Positions 1 through 6,265 of a stretch of 32,389 nt of DNA are shown here, one piece after another. Each line of letters starts with the position of its first letter. Within the stretch, counting starts at the first letter, position 1. The DNA is taken from the NCBI GenBank assembly GCA_023406895.1, contig JAEXTV010000032.1:1-32389 (forward strand), given 5' to 3'. Under the pieces are notes generated by a model, which saw nothing but the letters and a program-made list of their open reading frames with translations, did no database searches and was not told the origin of the DNA. This DNA is from Bacillota bacterium (GTDB lineage Bacteria > Bacillota > Clostridia > Christensenellales > SZUA-584). The position numbers and the translations under genes were made by a program.

Positions 1-127
1 CAATAAAAAGCCGAGTAAATGGCTTTATAAATGGGTTTGCGCATTGTGGTGCGGTTTTCGGTGTGTTAAGCACATACGACTTTTAATCAAGGTGTCCGGA
101 GTTCGAATCTCCGGTGGGTCACCAGGC
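1..127. repeat. Left copy of 127-bp terminal direct repeat
   Basis: Bases 1-127 are identical to 32263-32389. The repeat covers 77 bases of phage DNA, the 3' half of a tRNA, and GGC. An integrated prophage would share only the att core between its ends and would show one complete tRNA, neither of which is seen. The simplest reading is one attP on a circular molecule, read twice because the assembler left its overlap; 127 is a common k-mer size in short-read assembly. Confidence 0.9.
78..124 (+). other. attP: attP core: 3' half of tRNA-Lys(UUU)
   Basis: Read with standard tRNA numbering, the segment gives a seven-base anticodon loop CTTTTAA (anticodon UUU, lysine), the 3' anticodon-stem strand TCAAG, variable loop GTGTC, T stem CGGAG/CTCCG around TTCGAAT, 3' acceptor strand GTGGGTC, discriminator A and an encoded CCA. 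The 5' acceptor, D arm and 5' anticodon-stem strand are absent, so this is not a functional tRNA. A 3' tRNA fragment beside an integrase is the classic attP core that rebuilds the host tRNA on integration. The second copy is at 32340-32386. Confidence 0.88.
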
Positions 128-128
128 T

Positions 129-166
129 AAAAAGCCCTTGAAATAGGCACTTTCGAGGGCTTTTTT
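129..166. terminator. Bidirectional rho-independent terminator between attP and int
   Basis: An inverted repeat AAAGCCCTTGAAA / TTTCGAGGGCTTT (one G-T wobble) encloses a short loop and has A/T runs on both sides, so it can terminate transcripts in either direction. It lies after the integrase stop codon on the minus strand and after the tRNA 3' half on the plus strand. Confidence 0.75.
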
Positions 167-206
167 ATTTCCCGGAGAGCTTATTTTTACCCTCGAAAAT
201 GGCCGA

Positions 207-231
207 TTACTGCATTTTTACTGCATCAGAA
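207..231 (+). repeat. Putative integrase arm-type sites, int side
   Basis: A 25-bp tract with two tandem copies of TTACTGCAT. It is identical to 32193-32217 on the other side of the attP core, and overlaps the last codons of int (encoding SDAVKMQ and the stop). Paired repeats flanking a core are what the N-terminal arm-binding domain of lambda/Tn916-type integrases recognises. Confidence 0.65.
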
Positions 232-1397
232 TTTTTTCGTGCTTCATTACTGCTTAAATGGCGGTTCAATGAGTCTATAGCTTCCTGCTCTTTTTGGGCT
301 GAAAGATGGGTGTATATCTTCAGCGTAACGTTAATATCCGCATGTCCGAGGAACCTCTGCGCGCTCTTCACATCAACGCCGGCATTATAAAGAATGGTGG
401 CATATGTATGCCTAAACATGTGCGGTGTCAGATTGTCGATCACCGAAAGCTTAGGACGGGTCCGCGATGCGTCACGACCACCGGCTTTAATATTGAGATA
501 ATGCATATAGCTGCTCCAAGCCTTAGTGAATGCCGAAGATGACATAATGCGGCCGTCTATTGCAGGACAGACCAATGCCGATTGTGCGGCCTTTCTGGCG
601 GCTCTAACGGCGTCCAGAATGTTATCTGGCAGAGGAATGATTCGCACGCCAGCGTCCGTCTTGGGGCTCTGCACAAGCGTGCTGTTATCATCGAACACTG
701 CCGCCTTATTGACGGTGACGCTTTTGTTTTTTAGATTGATGTCATTCCAGGTGAGTGCGAGCAATTCCCCGCGGCGCAACCCGCAATAAAGCAGAAGCAG
801 CACGGGCACACCCATTCGGTGGCCGGTATAAGTATCGACCACAAGCTTGACCTCTTCGTCCGTCAGCGGCCGGCGTTTGGCGGCGGGTACATCTGGGACG
901 TTCGTTTTAGAAAATACGTTGCGGTAAAGAATATCGTTGTTCATGGCGATCTGAAGGATTTGGGCGGCGGTCAGTTTAACTTTTTGCATTGTACTCTCTG
1001 CTTTGCCGCTCTCGGCCATGCGGTTGATGATGCCCTGCAGGTGATGGGGTTTGAGATCCTTCAGCTTATACACGGACAGCTCCGGCAGCAGGTGGGTATC
1101 CAGGATTCTTTTGTACATAGCTCGTGTGGTGACGCTGATGCCGGGCTTATAGTCTCGGAGCCATACGGTTGCCAGCTCACCGAAGGTCATCTTCTCATCG
1201 CTGGAGAGCGTTCCGTGACGCAGCTGCCGTTCAAACTCGGCAGCCTTAGCCTCGAGTTCCTTGAGCGTTTTTGCGTATATGGTTTTGCGCTGCGGCTTGC
1301 CATCCGGGCGGCGGCCCACGGTTATCGATCTCTGATAGAAGCCGTCAGGGCGCTTTTTGATCTTTGCTTCGCGTGGCATATGGGAGAGTCCTTTCAC
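207..1397 (-). CDS. int: Tyrosine-recombinase integrase
   Basis: Site-specific recombinase predicted to integrate and excise the phage at the tRNA-Lys attB. The 396-residue product has an N-terminal basic arm-binding (AP2-like) region (about 8-62), a core-binding SAM-like domain (about 70-160) and a C-terminal catalytic domain. Visible catalytic residues are R208 in GLRRGEL, K246 in SPKTDAG, H326 and R329 in HMFRH, H352 in LGHAD and the nucleophile Y362 in IYTHL, so it appears complete. A GTG start at 1397 has AGGAG six bases upstream; an internal ATG (MPREAK) with AAGGA upstream is an alternative. It is transcribed toward attP from a promoter in the operator region shared with the divergent toxin-antitoxin genes. 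Its 3' end carries a putative arm-binding repeat. Confidence 0.96.
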   Translation of the reverse strand: MKGLSHMPREAKIKKRPDGFYQRSITVGRRPDGKPQRKTIYAKTLKELEAKAAEFERQLRHGTLSSDEKMTFGELATVWLRDYKPGISVTTRAMYKRILDTHLLPELSVYKLKDLKPHHLQGIINRMAESGKAESTMQKVKLTAAQILQIAMNNDILYRNVFSKTNVPDVPAAKRRPLTDEEVKLVVDTYTGHRMGVPVLLLLYCGLRRGELLALTWNDINLKNKSVTVNKAAVFDDNSTLVQSPKTDAGVRIIPLPDNILDAVRAARKAAQSALVCPAIDGRIMSSSAFTKAWSSYMHYLNIKAGGRDASRTRPKLSVIDNLTPHMFRHTYATILYNAGVDVKSAQRFLGHADINVTLKIYTHLSAQKEQEAIDSLNRHLSSNEARKNSDAVKMQ

Positions 1398-1456
1398 TGT
1401 ATTCTCCTATATGATAAATCTTCTTTACATTTTTGTACAATGTTTAATCTGTTTTA

Positions 1457-1485
1457 ATAACATCTTCTAGTCAAATTAATGTCAC
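1457..1485 (-). promoter_or_regulatory. Predicted promoter for int
   Basis: On the minus strand, GTGACA (1485-1480) and TGTTAT (1462-1457) are separated by 17 bp. The -35 lies inside the left arm of the 1478-1543 inverted repeat, mirroring the promoter of the divergent antitoxin gene. Confidence 0.5.
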
Positions 1486-1543
1486 CCGAAATTCTGTTAA
1501 AGAGCAAAATATTTCTAGAAAAATTTGAAATTTGGGTGACATT
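1478..1543. promoter_or_regulatory. Operator-like inverted repeat between int and panA
   Basis: Arm AATGTCACCCGAAATT (1478-1493) and arm AAATTTGGGTGACATT (1528-1543) are inverted copies with one mismatch, 34 bp apart. Each carries a GTGACA -35 element, one per divergent promoter. This geometry suggests a protein that binds both arms and controls both directions. The autoregulating antitoxin complex is the obvious candidate, by inference only. Confidence 0.6.
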
Positions 1544-1564
1544 TCTTTTATGAATGTGTATAAT
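1536..1564 (+). promoter_or_regulatory. Predicted promoter for the toxin-antitoxin pair
   Basis: GTGACA (1536-1541), 17-bp spacer, perfect TATAAT (1559-1564), about 75 bp before the chosen start of the antitoxin gene. The -35 is embedded in the right arm of the inverted repeat. Confidence 0.7.
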
Positions 1565-1644
1565 ACTATATAAGAAGGCAACAGTTGAATTGTACGGCTG
1601 ATTGGTGAAGTGCTTAGAGGAAAAACGAAGGAGTGAATTACAAA

Positions 1645-2202
1645 TTGGCAGACGTTAAAGACGTTGCTTCTTTTTTCATTGAAATAGCAAACAAAAATGA
1701 TGAAGATTTCATGACCAATCTGCGCTTGAACAAATTATTATATTTTGCACAAGCGTGGAGTTTAGCTCTGTTGAACAAGCCTTTATTTGAAAAAGATATT
1801 CATGCATGGCGGCTGGGGCCAGTTATTCCTGAAATTTATAAAGAGTATAAAAGGTATGGTTCAGCCCCAATAACCGATGCTGTGGAAACGAGTAGAGATA
1901 CCTTCACCGAAGAAGAGTTTACATTATTGCTGGATGTCGCTCGAGAATATGGGAGCTTTACAACTCCAGCGCTTGTAAATAAAGCCCATGTTGAAGGCGG
2001 ACCTTGGCATCAGGTTTATTGCGAGCATAGCTATAACGACGTTATCGGGAATGACCGTATTAAGAGATATTTTAAGACACAGCCGCGATTGAGGAATTTT
2101 GATGAAATCATTGCATCTGATATTAAGGTAGTGGAAGGCTACCGTGATGAAGATGGAGTTCTAGTATTACCTGCGGAGTTAGATGATGAGTGGGGAATAT
2201 AG
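1645..2202 (+). CDS. panA: Panacea-domain (DUF4065/SocA-like) antitoxin
   Basis: Predicted antitoxin of a type II toxin-antitoxin pair. The N-terminal half shows the Panacea/DUF4065 pattern: LNKLLYFAQAW, then HAWRLGPVIPEIYKEYKRYG, and later a helix ending HVEGGPWH. Panacea proteins are known to neutralise unrelated toxins encoded next to them. I chose the TTG at 1645 because GGAGTGA (1630-1636) sits eight bases upstream; a GTG at 1633 would overlap that Shine-Dalgarno sequence. The small terminase gene has the same GGAGTGA-TTG arrangement. The stop lies inside the start of the toxin ORF, so translation is coupled. It is driven by the 1536-1564 promoter and probably autoregulated through the inverted repeat. 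Confidence 0.85.
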   Translation: MADVKDVASFFIEIANKNDEDFMTNLRLNKLLYFAQAWSLALLNKPLFEKDIHAWRLGPVIPEIYKEYKRYGSAPITDAVETSRDTFTEEEFTLLLDVAREYGSFTTPALVNKAHVEGGPWHQVYCEHSYNDVIGNDRIKRYFKTQPRLRNFDEIIASDIKVVEGYRDEDGVLVLPAELDDEWGI

Positions 2203-2503
2203 AACTTGGGATATTTGGTATGCAAGAGTAAAATTTGAGGATTCTGATGAAGTGAAAAGGAGGCCGGTGGTTATAATAAATCAATCGGCCTATATTTTAT
2301 GTTTAAAGGTGACAAGCAATCCTTCTAGAAACAATTGTACAGACGAATACCCGTTACGATATTGGAAGGAAGCTGGATTGTCAATGCCGTCCACTGTTCG
2401 ACTTGGCAAAAAAATTAAATTAATAGAAAGCGATTTTGATGAAATGATAGGCAGGCTTCATACTAACGATATTCTGCTTATACAATATCGTTTACTTCCA
2501 TAA
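2186..2503 (+). CDS. PemK/MazF-like toxin paired with Panacea antitoxin
   Basis: About 105 residues with the MazF/PemK barrel layout: an opening strand DIWYARVKF followed by RRPVVIIN, then KVTSNPSRN, and STVRLGKKIKLIESDF leading to the terminal IGRLHTND segment. The family cleaves mRNA. It overlaps the antitoxin gene by 17 bases, the usual antitoxin-first order. ATG codons at 2183 and 2186 are both possible; GGAG at 2175 is better spaced for the second. Assignment to PemK/MazF rests on pattern and context. Toxicity is inferred. Confidence 0.75.
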   Translation: MSGEYRTWDIWYARVKFEDSDEVKRRPVVIINQSAYILCLKVTSNPSRNNCTDEYPLRYWKEAGLSMPSTVRLGKKIKLIESDFDEMIGRLHTNDILLIQYRLLP

Positions 2504-2579
2504 GTTTATGCAAGCCTAAATCTTTATGCCCGTTTTCAATACGATGATAGATTGGACTTCACATTTAATTTCCGGATCA

Positions 2580-2915
2580 TTACAGCAGAGTCACAAGAAG
2601 AACTATCGCCGTGATCAGATCGCAGATCAGCCAGAATATAACGATGCCTGATATGATATTCAGTTTTTTGGTTGCGGTCTTCTGTTGTTCAAGTAATTCG
2701 TAGAGCATGTACATCATTAATTCTGGTTTATCTTCAAATGTCTCTGTAAGCTCATAATAATTGGTTACATAGCCCTCAACATCTTTACTGTATGAAAACC
2801 GTTTATTGAACTCCTCTTCTGAAAGTTCACTCTTGCTTTCTTCAAAGTATTTCTTTGAGACTTTTAATTTAATAGGCAGATACTTCTTTGAGATACCCTT
2901 AAATAGATTAGACAT
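2580..2915 (-). CDS. Small C-terminally membrane-anchored protein
   Basis: A 111-residue protein with a charged N-terminal two thirds (KVSKKYFEESKSELSEEEF) and one hydrophobic C-terminal segment (about residues 86-110, IISGIVIFWLICDLITAIV), so a tail-anchored protein facing the cytoplasm is likely. GGAGG lies seven bases before the ATG. It ends the minus-strand accessory block and follows the broken HTH gene. I do not recognise the family. Small single-span proteins in this prophage position are often lysogeny-expressed, sometimes excluding superinfecting phages, but nothing in the sequence shows that here. Confidence 0.7.
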   Translation of the reverse strand: MSNLFKGISKKYLPIKLKVSKKYFEESKSELSEEEFNKRFSYSKDVEGYVTNYYELTETFEDKPELMMYMLYELLEQQKTATKKLNIISGIVIFWLICDLITAIVLLVTLL

Positions 2916-2958
2916 AGTGACCTCCGTGAATTTATTAATAAAATTAGTACTCTTATTC

Positions 2959-3198
2959 CTACAGAGACTTCTTTATAATATCAAGGATCTCTTGATCGGT
3001 AAAATGGAGTTCTTGTACCAGAATGCGAAAATGAGCAAGCGTCATTGTACCAGGGCGGCGGGCCCAATTTGTCAGCGTCGGTCAAGCGACATTGACTCTT
3101 TTTGCAAGTCCAATTTTTGTAATATCAGCAACAGCTATACTGCGTCCAAATGCGCCTGCAAAGGCGATGTCCCTTTTATCCTTTGCCTTGACTGTCAT
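2959..3198 (-). pseudogene. Cro/CI-type HTH gene interrupted by an in-frame TGA
   Basis: An ATG at 3198 with GGAGG six bases upstream opens a frame of 38 codons ending ...GLAKRVNVA, then TGA (3084-3082). The same frame continues without shift as PTLTNWARRPGTMTLAHF and runs to TAG at 2959. Joined, the 79-codon frame looks like a small XRE-type helix-turn-helix protein, with the stop exactly between helix two and the recognition helix. Related proteins often carry Arg there (VSRPTL type), so a single CGA-to-TGA transition explains it. TGA ends many other genes here (TerS, endolysin, tail genes), so recoding is unlikely. The product is probably inactive unless read through. Confidence 0.7.
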
Positions 3199-3338
3199 AC
3201 TGGCCTCCGTATCGTTTTAATGAAAGATTAAGCCCTCGGTGACACGCATATAAACATGCGCCCGGAGTCGCTTTTATATCTGACGAAATTACTTAAACGC
3301 CGGAAATAGCCCTTCCAAGCACTAGGACAGGGCAAAAA

Positions 3339-3548
3339 TCAAATCAATATGATTAGAGCCGTAACAATTAAAATAATGGGAGAGATTAAGTAGAGTAGAG
3401 TCATTAGGCAGCCGCCACCTGTTACGGCCTTTCCGATTTTTCTTTGCCTGCCGGATTTCGTCATAGGAATACCCGTTGCCCGGGATATACGCTGTTTGGC
3501 CTTGGTAACGCCCAACGCTCGATTCCACGAAAAGCCACCTTTATTCAT
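3339..3548 (-). CDS. Small basic membrane protein of a prophage family
   Basis: About 69 residues: N-terminal MNKGGFSWNRALGVTKAKQ, then a basic GIPMTKSGRQRKIGK stretch, and one C-terminal hydrophobic span (about residues 50-69, LLYLISPIILIVTALIIL). The ATG at 3548 is preceded by GGTGGTG about six bases upstream; longer GTG/TTG starts to 3560 are possible. The KGG-SW-R-G and GIP-TKSGRQRK-G pattern resembles small proteins I recall from Bacillota phages and transposable elements, with no known role. This recognition is from memory, not from a search. Confidence 0.65.
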   Translation of the reverse strand: MNKGGFSWNRALGVTKAKQRISRATGIPMTKSGRQRKIGKAVTGGGCLMTLLYLISPIILIVTALIILI

Positions 3549-3623
3549 TTTCAACACCACCCATTCTGATAGTAACCATTTTACCGGTACCGGCCTAATG
3601 GTCCGGAGCTTAATCTGAAAAAG

Positions 3624-4289
3624 CTATTCTGCTGCTTTCCTTTGTGCCTGAGTATTTGAGTCGAGTTCTATTATAGAGGAAAACAATTCTTGACGCTGCT
3701 GTCTGGCAATATACCATTCTTTAATAAGCAGCTCTATAAGCTTTTTAAGCCGTTCAGCCTCATCCGGATCAATGTCAACGATAGTATTGACGTCTTTCTC
3801 CATATGGGCACCAATGTTACCGATTTTTCGAACACCGTCTATTACGCTCCACAAGTCGGGCTGTATTTTATCTTTCAGTTGATTTATTTCGTCAACAAGA
3901 CGGCCGGGCTTCACTTTCCAAAAATCTCGAATGATACCTTGTAGACAACGTCTGGCGAGCGTGGCGGCGGCTTTTGGACTAAGGCTGGTGATAGCGCATG
4001 CTTCCATGTAATCGCTGTGGATAGATTCGGGCACATAATTAGGAAAATGCATACAGATACATTTAGGATAAAGAGGTGTTTCGTAAACTTCATTATCTTT
4101 ACTTCTGATTTCAGCAATTATTGTATCCTTATCGCACGAATAGCACCGATAAAAGGCAAGTATGATTGTTGATTCATTACCGCGCCCGTTATTTCTTTCT
4201 GAAACATTTGAATAACTAAACGTGCCGGCTCTTTTTGCTATTGGTATCGGTTCGCTTGCGCCGCAAAATGAGCATTTAAAAGTATCCAT
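3624..4289 (-). CDS. Zinc-finger DUF4145 (HEPN-like) protein
   Basis: A 221-residue protein. An N-terminal zinc ribbon is suggested by C6-x2-C9 and C49-x2-C52. A helical DUF4145 domain follows (about 88-195), with SPKAAATLARRCLQGIIRDF and the signature R154-KIGNIGA-H162. DUF4145 has been grouped with the HEPN superfamily, whose members include RNases with R...H motifs and partners of restriction and other defence proteins. Catalytic ability is not shown here. GGAGG lies nine bases before the ATG. It sits 24 bases downstream of the exonuclease-BRCT gene on the same strand, so co-transcription is likely. A conflict or defence role is inference. Confidence 0.8.
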   Translation of the reverse strand: MDTFKCSFCGASEPIPIAKRAGTFSYSNVSERNNGRGNESTIILAFYRCYSCDKDTIIAEIRSKDNEVYETPLYPKCICMHFPNYVPESIHSDYMEACAITSLSPKAAATLARRCLQGIIRDFWKVKPGRLVDEINQLKDKIQPDLWSVIDGVRKIGNIGAHMEKDVNTIVDIDPDEAERLKKLIELLIKEWYIARQQRQELFSSIIELDSNTQAQRKAAE

Positions 4290-4313
4290 GTTTAACTACC
4301 TCCGTCTCATGTC

Positions 4314-5237
4314 TTAAGCAATCTCGTTAATTATGCTTTTGACTTCATCCTCATTAAGTATTTTGATTTCAAAACCCTGATGTATCAAGGCTAGAGCCTT
4401 TTCCTGTTTGCTGCTCAAACCGTCAGCCCCAACTATTTTCTTATCTTGCTTTCCGGCGATCAAATAATCAGTATTTTTCGATACACTGCTAACTATTTCA
4501 CCACCAAAGTTGAAAAGAAGATCGGAAAGTTCAATGCGGGAAAAAGAATCAAACTCACCTGTTATGCATATTTTTTGGTCAGTGAAAACTGTCTTAGGTG
4601 GTTCTTTTGGGGCTATTGCATGCTGATAGTCGAGCCGATCATGAGAGAATCTTCCGATAGATTTTTGGGGCTTAAGATCACTAAAACGCTTCAACTCGAT
4701 ATGACGCACATTACAAAATGCTTGAAAGGTTTTGCGTTTGGCTCGCTTTATGGATTCAATGACAATTTTGGCACATGTAATCGCATCTGCCTCGGCATTA
4801 TGATGGTTTACTAGATCAATCCCGAGATGATTTGCCCTAGCCTCAAGTGTTCGAGGCGTTCCTGTCTCGCAAACTTTTGTTGAAATGGGTATGCTGCAGG
4901 CGTATGAGAAATCAGGGATCTCAAGATCATAATATTTTAGGCACTGCATCAAAACCGACATATCAAACTGTGCGTTGTGCGCTATGATTGGGTATGAGGT
5001 GTTAAAATAGTCTCTTATGCGGTCCCATATCACAGGGAACTTTGGTTCGTCCTTGACATCAATGGGAAGAATCCCATGTAGCTCGATGTTCTTCTTCCCA
5101 AACAGCAGTGTGGGCGGCTGGATCAGATAATATTCCGTTTTTATGATTTCGAGATTCTCAACAAAGGCAATGCCGATTGAGCAAGCGCTGTTTGTATCGC
5201 TGGTGGCTGTTTCAAAATCGATAGTTATAAAATCCAT
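4314..5237 (-). CDS. DEDDh 3'-5' exonuclease with C-terminal BRCT domain
   Basis: A 307-residue DnaQ/PolIII-epsilon-like exonuclease. All catalytic positions are visible: D7 and E9 in IDFET, D92 in HNAQFD, and H146 with D151 in HHNAEAD, so it should degrade or trim DNA or RNA 3' ends with two metal ions. A linker (about 165-213) leads to a BRCT domain (about 214-305) with ICITGEF and the GGEIVSSVSKNTDYLIAG core, as in NAD-dependent ligase; BRCT domains bind DNA ends or partners. The ATG has GGAGG ten bases upstream. It lies between the Cas2-like gene and the DUF4145 gene on one strand. Phage repair or anti-competitor defence are both possible. Confidence 0.93.
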   Translation of the reverse strand: MDFITIDFETATSDTNSACSIGIAFVENLEIIKTEYYLIQPPTLLFGKKNIELHGILPIDVKDEPKFPVIWDRIRDYFNTSYPIIAHNAQFDMSVLMQCLKYYDLEIPDFSYACSIPISTKVCETGTPRTLEARANHLGIDLVNHHNAEADAITCAKIVIESIKRAKRKTFQAFCNVRHIELKRFSDLKPQKSIGRFSHDRLDYQHAIAPKEPPKTVFTDQKICITGEFDSFSRIELSDLLFNFGGEIVSSVSKNTDYLIAGKQDKKIVGADGLSSKQEKALALIHQGFEIKILNEDEVKSIINEIA

Positions 5238-5308
5238 CTTTGGTTCCTCCGATAAATCCGAAAGACTATGATGACATGAGTGTTTTTAGATTCGAGGATC
5301 GACAGTGA

Positions 5309-5332
5309 AAAAACCGCAAATCATAGGTTTTT
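5309..5332 (-). terminator. Weak hairpin terminator after the Cas2-like gene
   Basis: AAAAACC/GGTTTTT arms with a ten-base loop give a U-rich 3' side when read on the minus strand. It overlaps the last codons of the Cas2-like gene, so it may attenuate rather than block transcription into the exonuclease gene. Confidence 0.45.
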
Positions 5333-5587
5333 ATTAATCCAGTCCCATTCATCTTGAGCTAGCCAACCTTTAATTGGCTTAATTATCTGGCAAAAAATCA
5401 TTCGATCATTTCCGTCAAGATGCCTAGAAATGATAGATTGTATTGTGGAGATGTCGCTGTTTGTATTAACTAAATATGTTGTTGTGAGATATTTGCACCA
5501 TGTGCCAAGGGATTGTATTGATTCCTCAACTTTGTCTCTATTAGTAGTAGGGGCATTAAGGTCATAGCTAATCATATAAATTGACAT
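5321..5587 (-). CDS. Stand-alone Cas2/VapD-like ferredoxin-fold protein
   Basis: An 88-residue protein opening with the strand MSIYMISYDLN, whose Asp occupies the conserved Cas2/VapD position, followed by SLGTWCKYLTTTYLVNTNSD and ending in a WLAQDEWDWI motif. This matches the orphan Cas2-like family often misnamed SinR in databases. Members can be metal-dependent nucleases; none is linked to spacer acquisition without Cas1, and no cas1 or CRISPR array is present here. AAGGAAG precedes the ATG. Its start overlaps the 51-residue upstream gene by 20 bases. The DEDDh exonuclease lies 83 bases downstream. Confidence 0.8.
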   Translation of the reverse strand: MSIYMISYDLNAPTTNRDKVEESIQSLGTWCKYLTTTYLVNTNSDISTIQSIISRHLDGNDRMIFCQIIKPIKGWLAQDEWDWINKNL

Positions 5588-5723
5588 ATAGATTACTTCC
5601 TTTCAAAGAGAGCTTAGAAAAGTGCGGCGGAGTACCGGCAGCCATAACCGTCTTGCGCTCCTCGGCATTGAGATAATACTCTTGGCCATCAGGCCCTGCA
5701 AGAAAGCAGAAAAACTTGCTCAT
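5568..5723 (-). CDS. 51-residue small protein overlapping the Cas2-like gene
   Basis: ATG at 5723 with a perfect AAGGAG six bases upstream; the frame encodes MSKFFCFLAGPDGQEYYLN and continues to TAG at 5568, overlapping the start of the Cas2-like gene by 20 bases. The SD, the ATG and the overlap make translational coupling plausible. The composition is ordinary and soluble with aromatic residues early. I recognise no family. It could be a partner or regulator of the Cas2-like protein, by position only. Confidence 0.65.
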   Translation of the reverse strand: MSKFFCFLAGPDGQEYYLNAEERKTVMAAGTPPHFSKLSLKGSNLYVNLYD

Positions 5724-5744
5724 GATTGGCTCCTTGTATAATCA

Positions 5745-5984
5745 TTACAGCTGGTAGCACGCTGCCGCCTTCATTGCAACAATCTGCTCAAGAGTCATGC
5801 CCGGATTATCCTTGATGTCCCTAAGCATCCTTTTTGTAATCGAGGTTGCAAGCGGACGAACATCGACATTTGACTCAACAAAATACAGATTGATGGTTCT
5901 CTTTCCGATTTTGCCGACATTGAGTTCTTGCTTCACTGCGTCGTATGGCAGCCCGCCGTCAAGCGCTAAGTTTTGATTCTTCAT
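5745..5984 (-). CDS. Hypothetical 79-residue protein
   Basis: Small soluble protein with a mixed beta-like first half (KIGKRTINLYFVESNVDVRP) and a helical C-terminal half (ITKRMLRDIKDNPGMTLEQI). Its ATG overlaps the TGA of the upstream truncated HExxH frame (ATGA), so it is translationally coupled, and GAGG lies five bases before the start. It is part of a tight four-ORF minus-strand run ending with the Cas2-like gene. No family is recognised. Confidence 0.65.
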   Translation of the reverse strand: MKNQNLALDGGLPYDAVKQELNVGKIGKRTINLYFVESNVDVRPLATSITKRMLRDIKDNPGMTLEQIVAMKAAACYQL

Positions 5985-6169
5985 AGCAACCTCGTTACTG
6001 ATAAGATTTCGGTGAATCCGCCGATGAAAATGAATTCGTTTTCAATGGCATCGGCCCGGGCTTCGGAATAGTCACCCTCGTACGCCACTGCGCAGTGATG
6101 GCCGGATTCGTGAGCCATACCCCTTCTATTGTCGCAGGTAACGAGACGGATGATATGGCTGAGAGGCAA
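5981..6169 (-). pseudogene. Truncated HExxH (ImmA/IrrE-like) metallopeptidase remnant
   Basis: The frame contains AHESGHHCAVAYEGDYSE followed by RADAIENEFIFIGGF, closely matching the metallopeptidase core of the intact gene at 31790-32188 (AHEMGHHYAITYEG, then RADEIAYELIFSGGY). The N-terminal part seen in the intact copy is missing, and the apparent TTG start at 6169 has no Shine-Dalgarno sequence, so this looks like a decayed or truncated copy. Against complete decay, its TGA forms an ATGA overlap with the next gene, and the zinc-binding HExxH motif is intact. A short translated product starting at MAHES is possible. Confidence 0.55.
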
Positions 6170-6265
6170 TGATGAAATGCTTATAATGAGACAACCTTAA
6201 TTTACTTATTTCGACAGATTATCACCAATTCCTGCATATGCAAGATTTTGTTGAAGCATACACCT

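Noticed and set aside
78..124. A functional tRNA gene
   Set aside because: Only the 3' half is present; the 5' acceptor strand complementary to GTGGGTC and the D arm are missing.
2959..3198. TGA used as a sense codon in this phage
   Set aside because: TGA cleanly ends several genes with tight junctions (TerS, the connector at 21769, endolysin, 31183), so one internal TGA is better explained by mutation.
2806..3231. Plus-strand 141-residue ORF
   Set aside because: Antisense to two minus-strand genes with good ribosome binding sites; low-quality composition and no start signal.
5321..5587. Evidence of a CRISPR-Cas system
   Set aside because: Only a stand-alone Cas2-like protein is present; no cas1, effector or direct-repeat/spacer array was seen anywhere.
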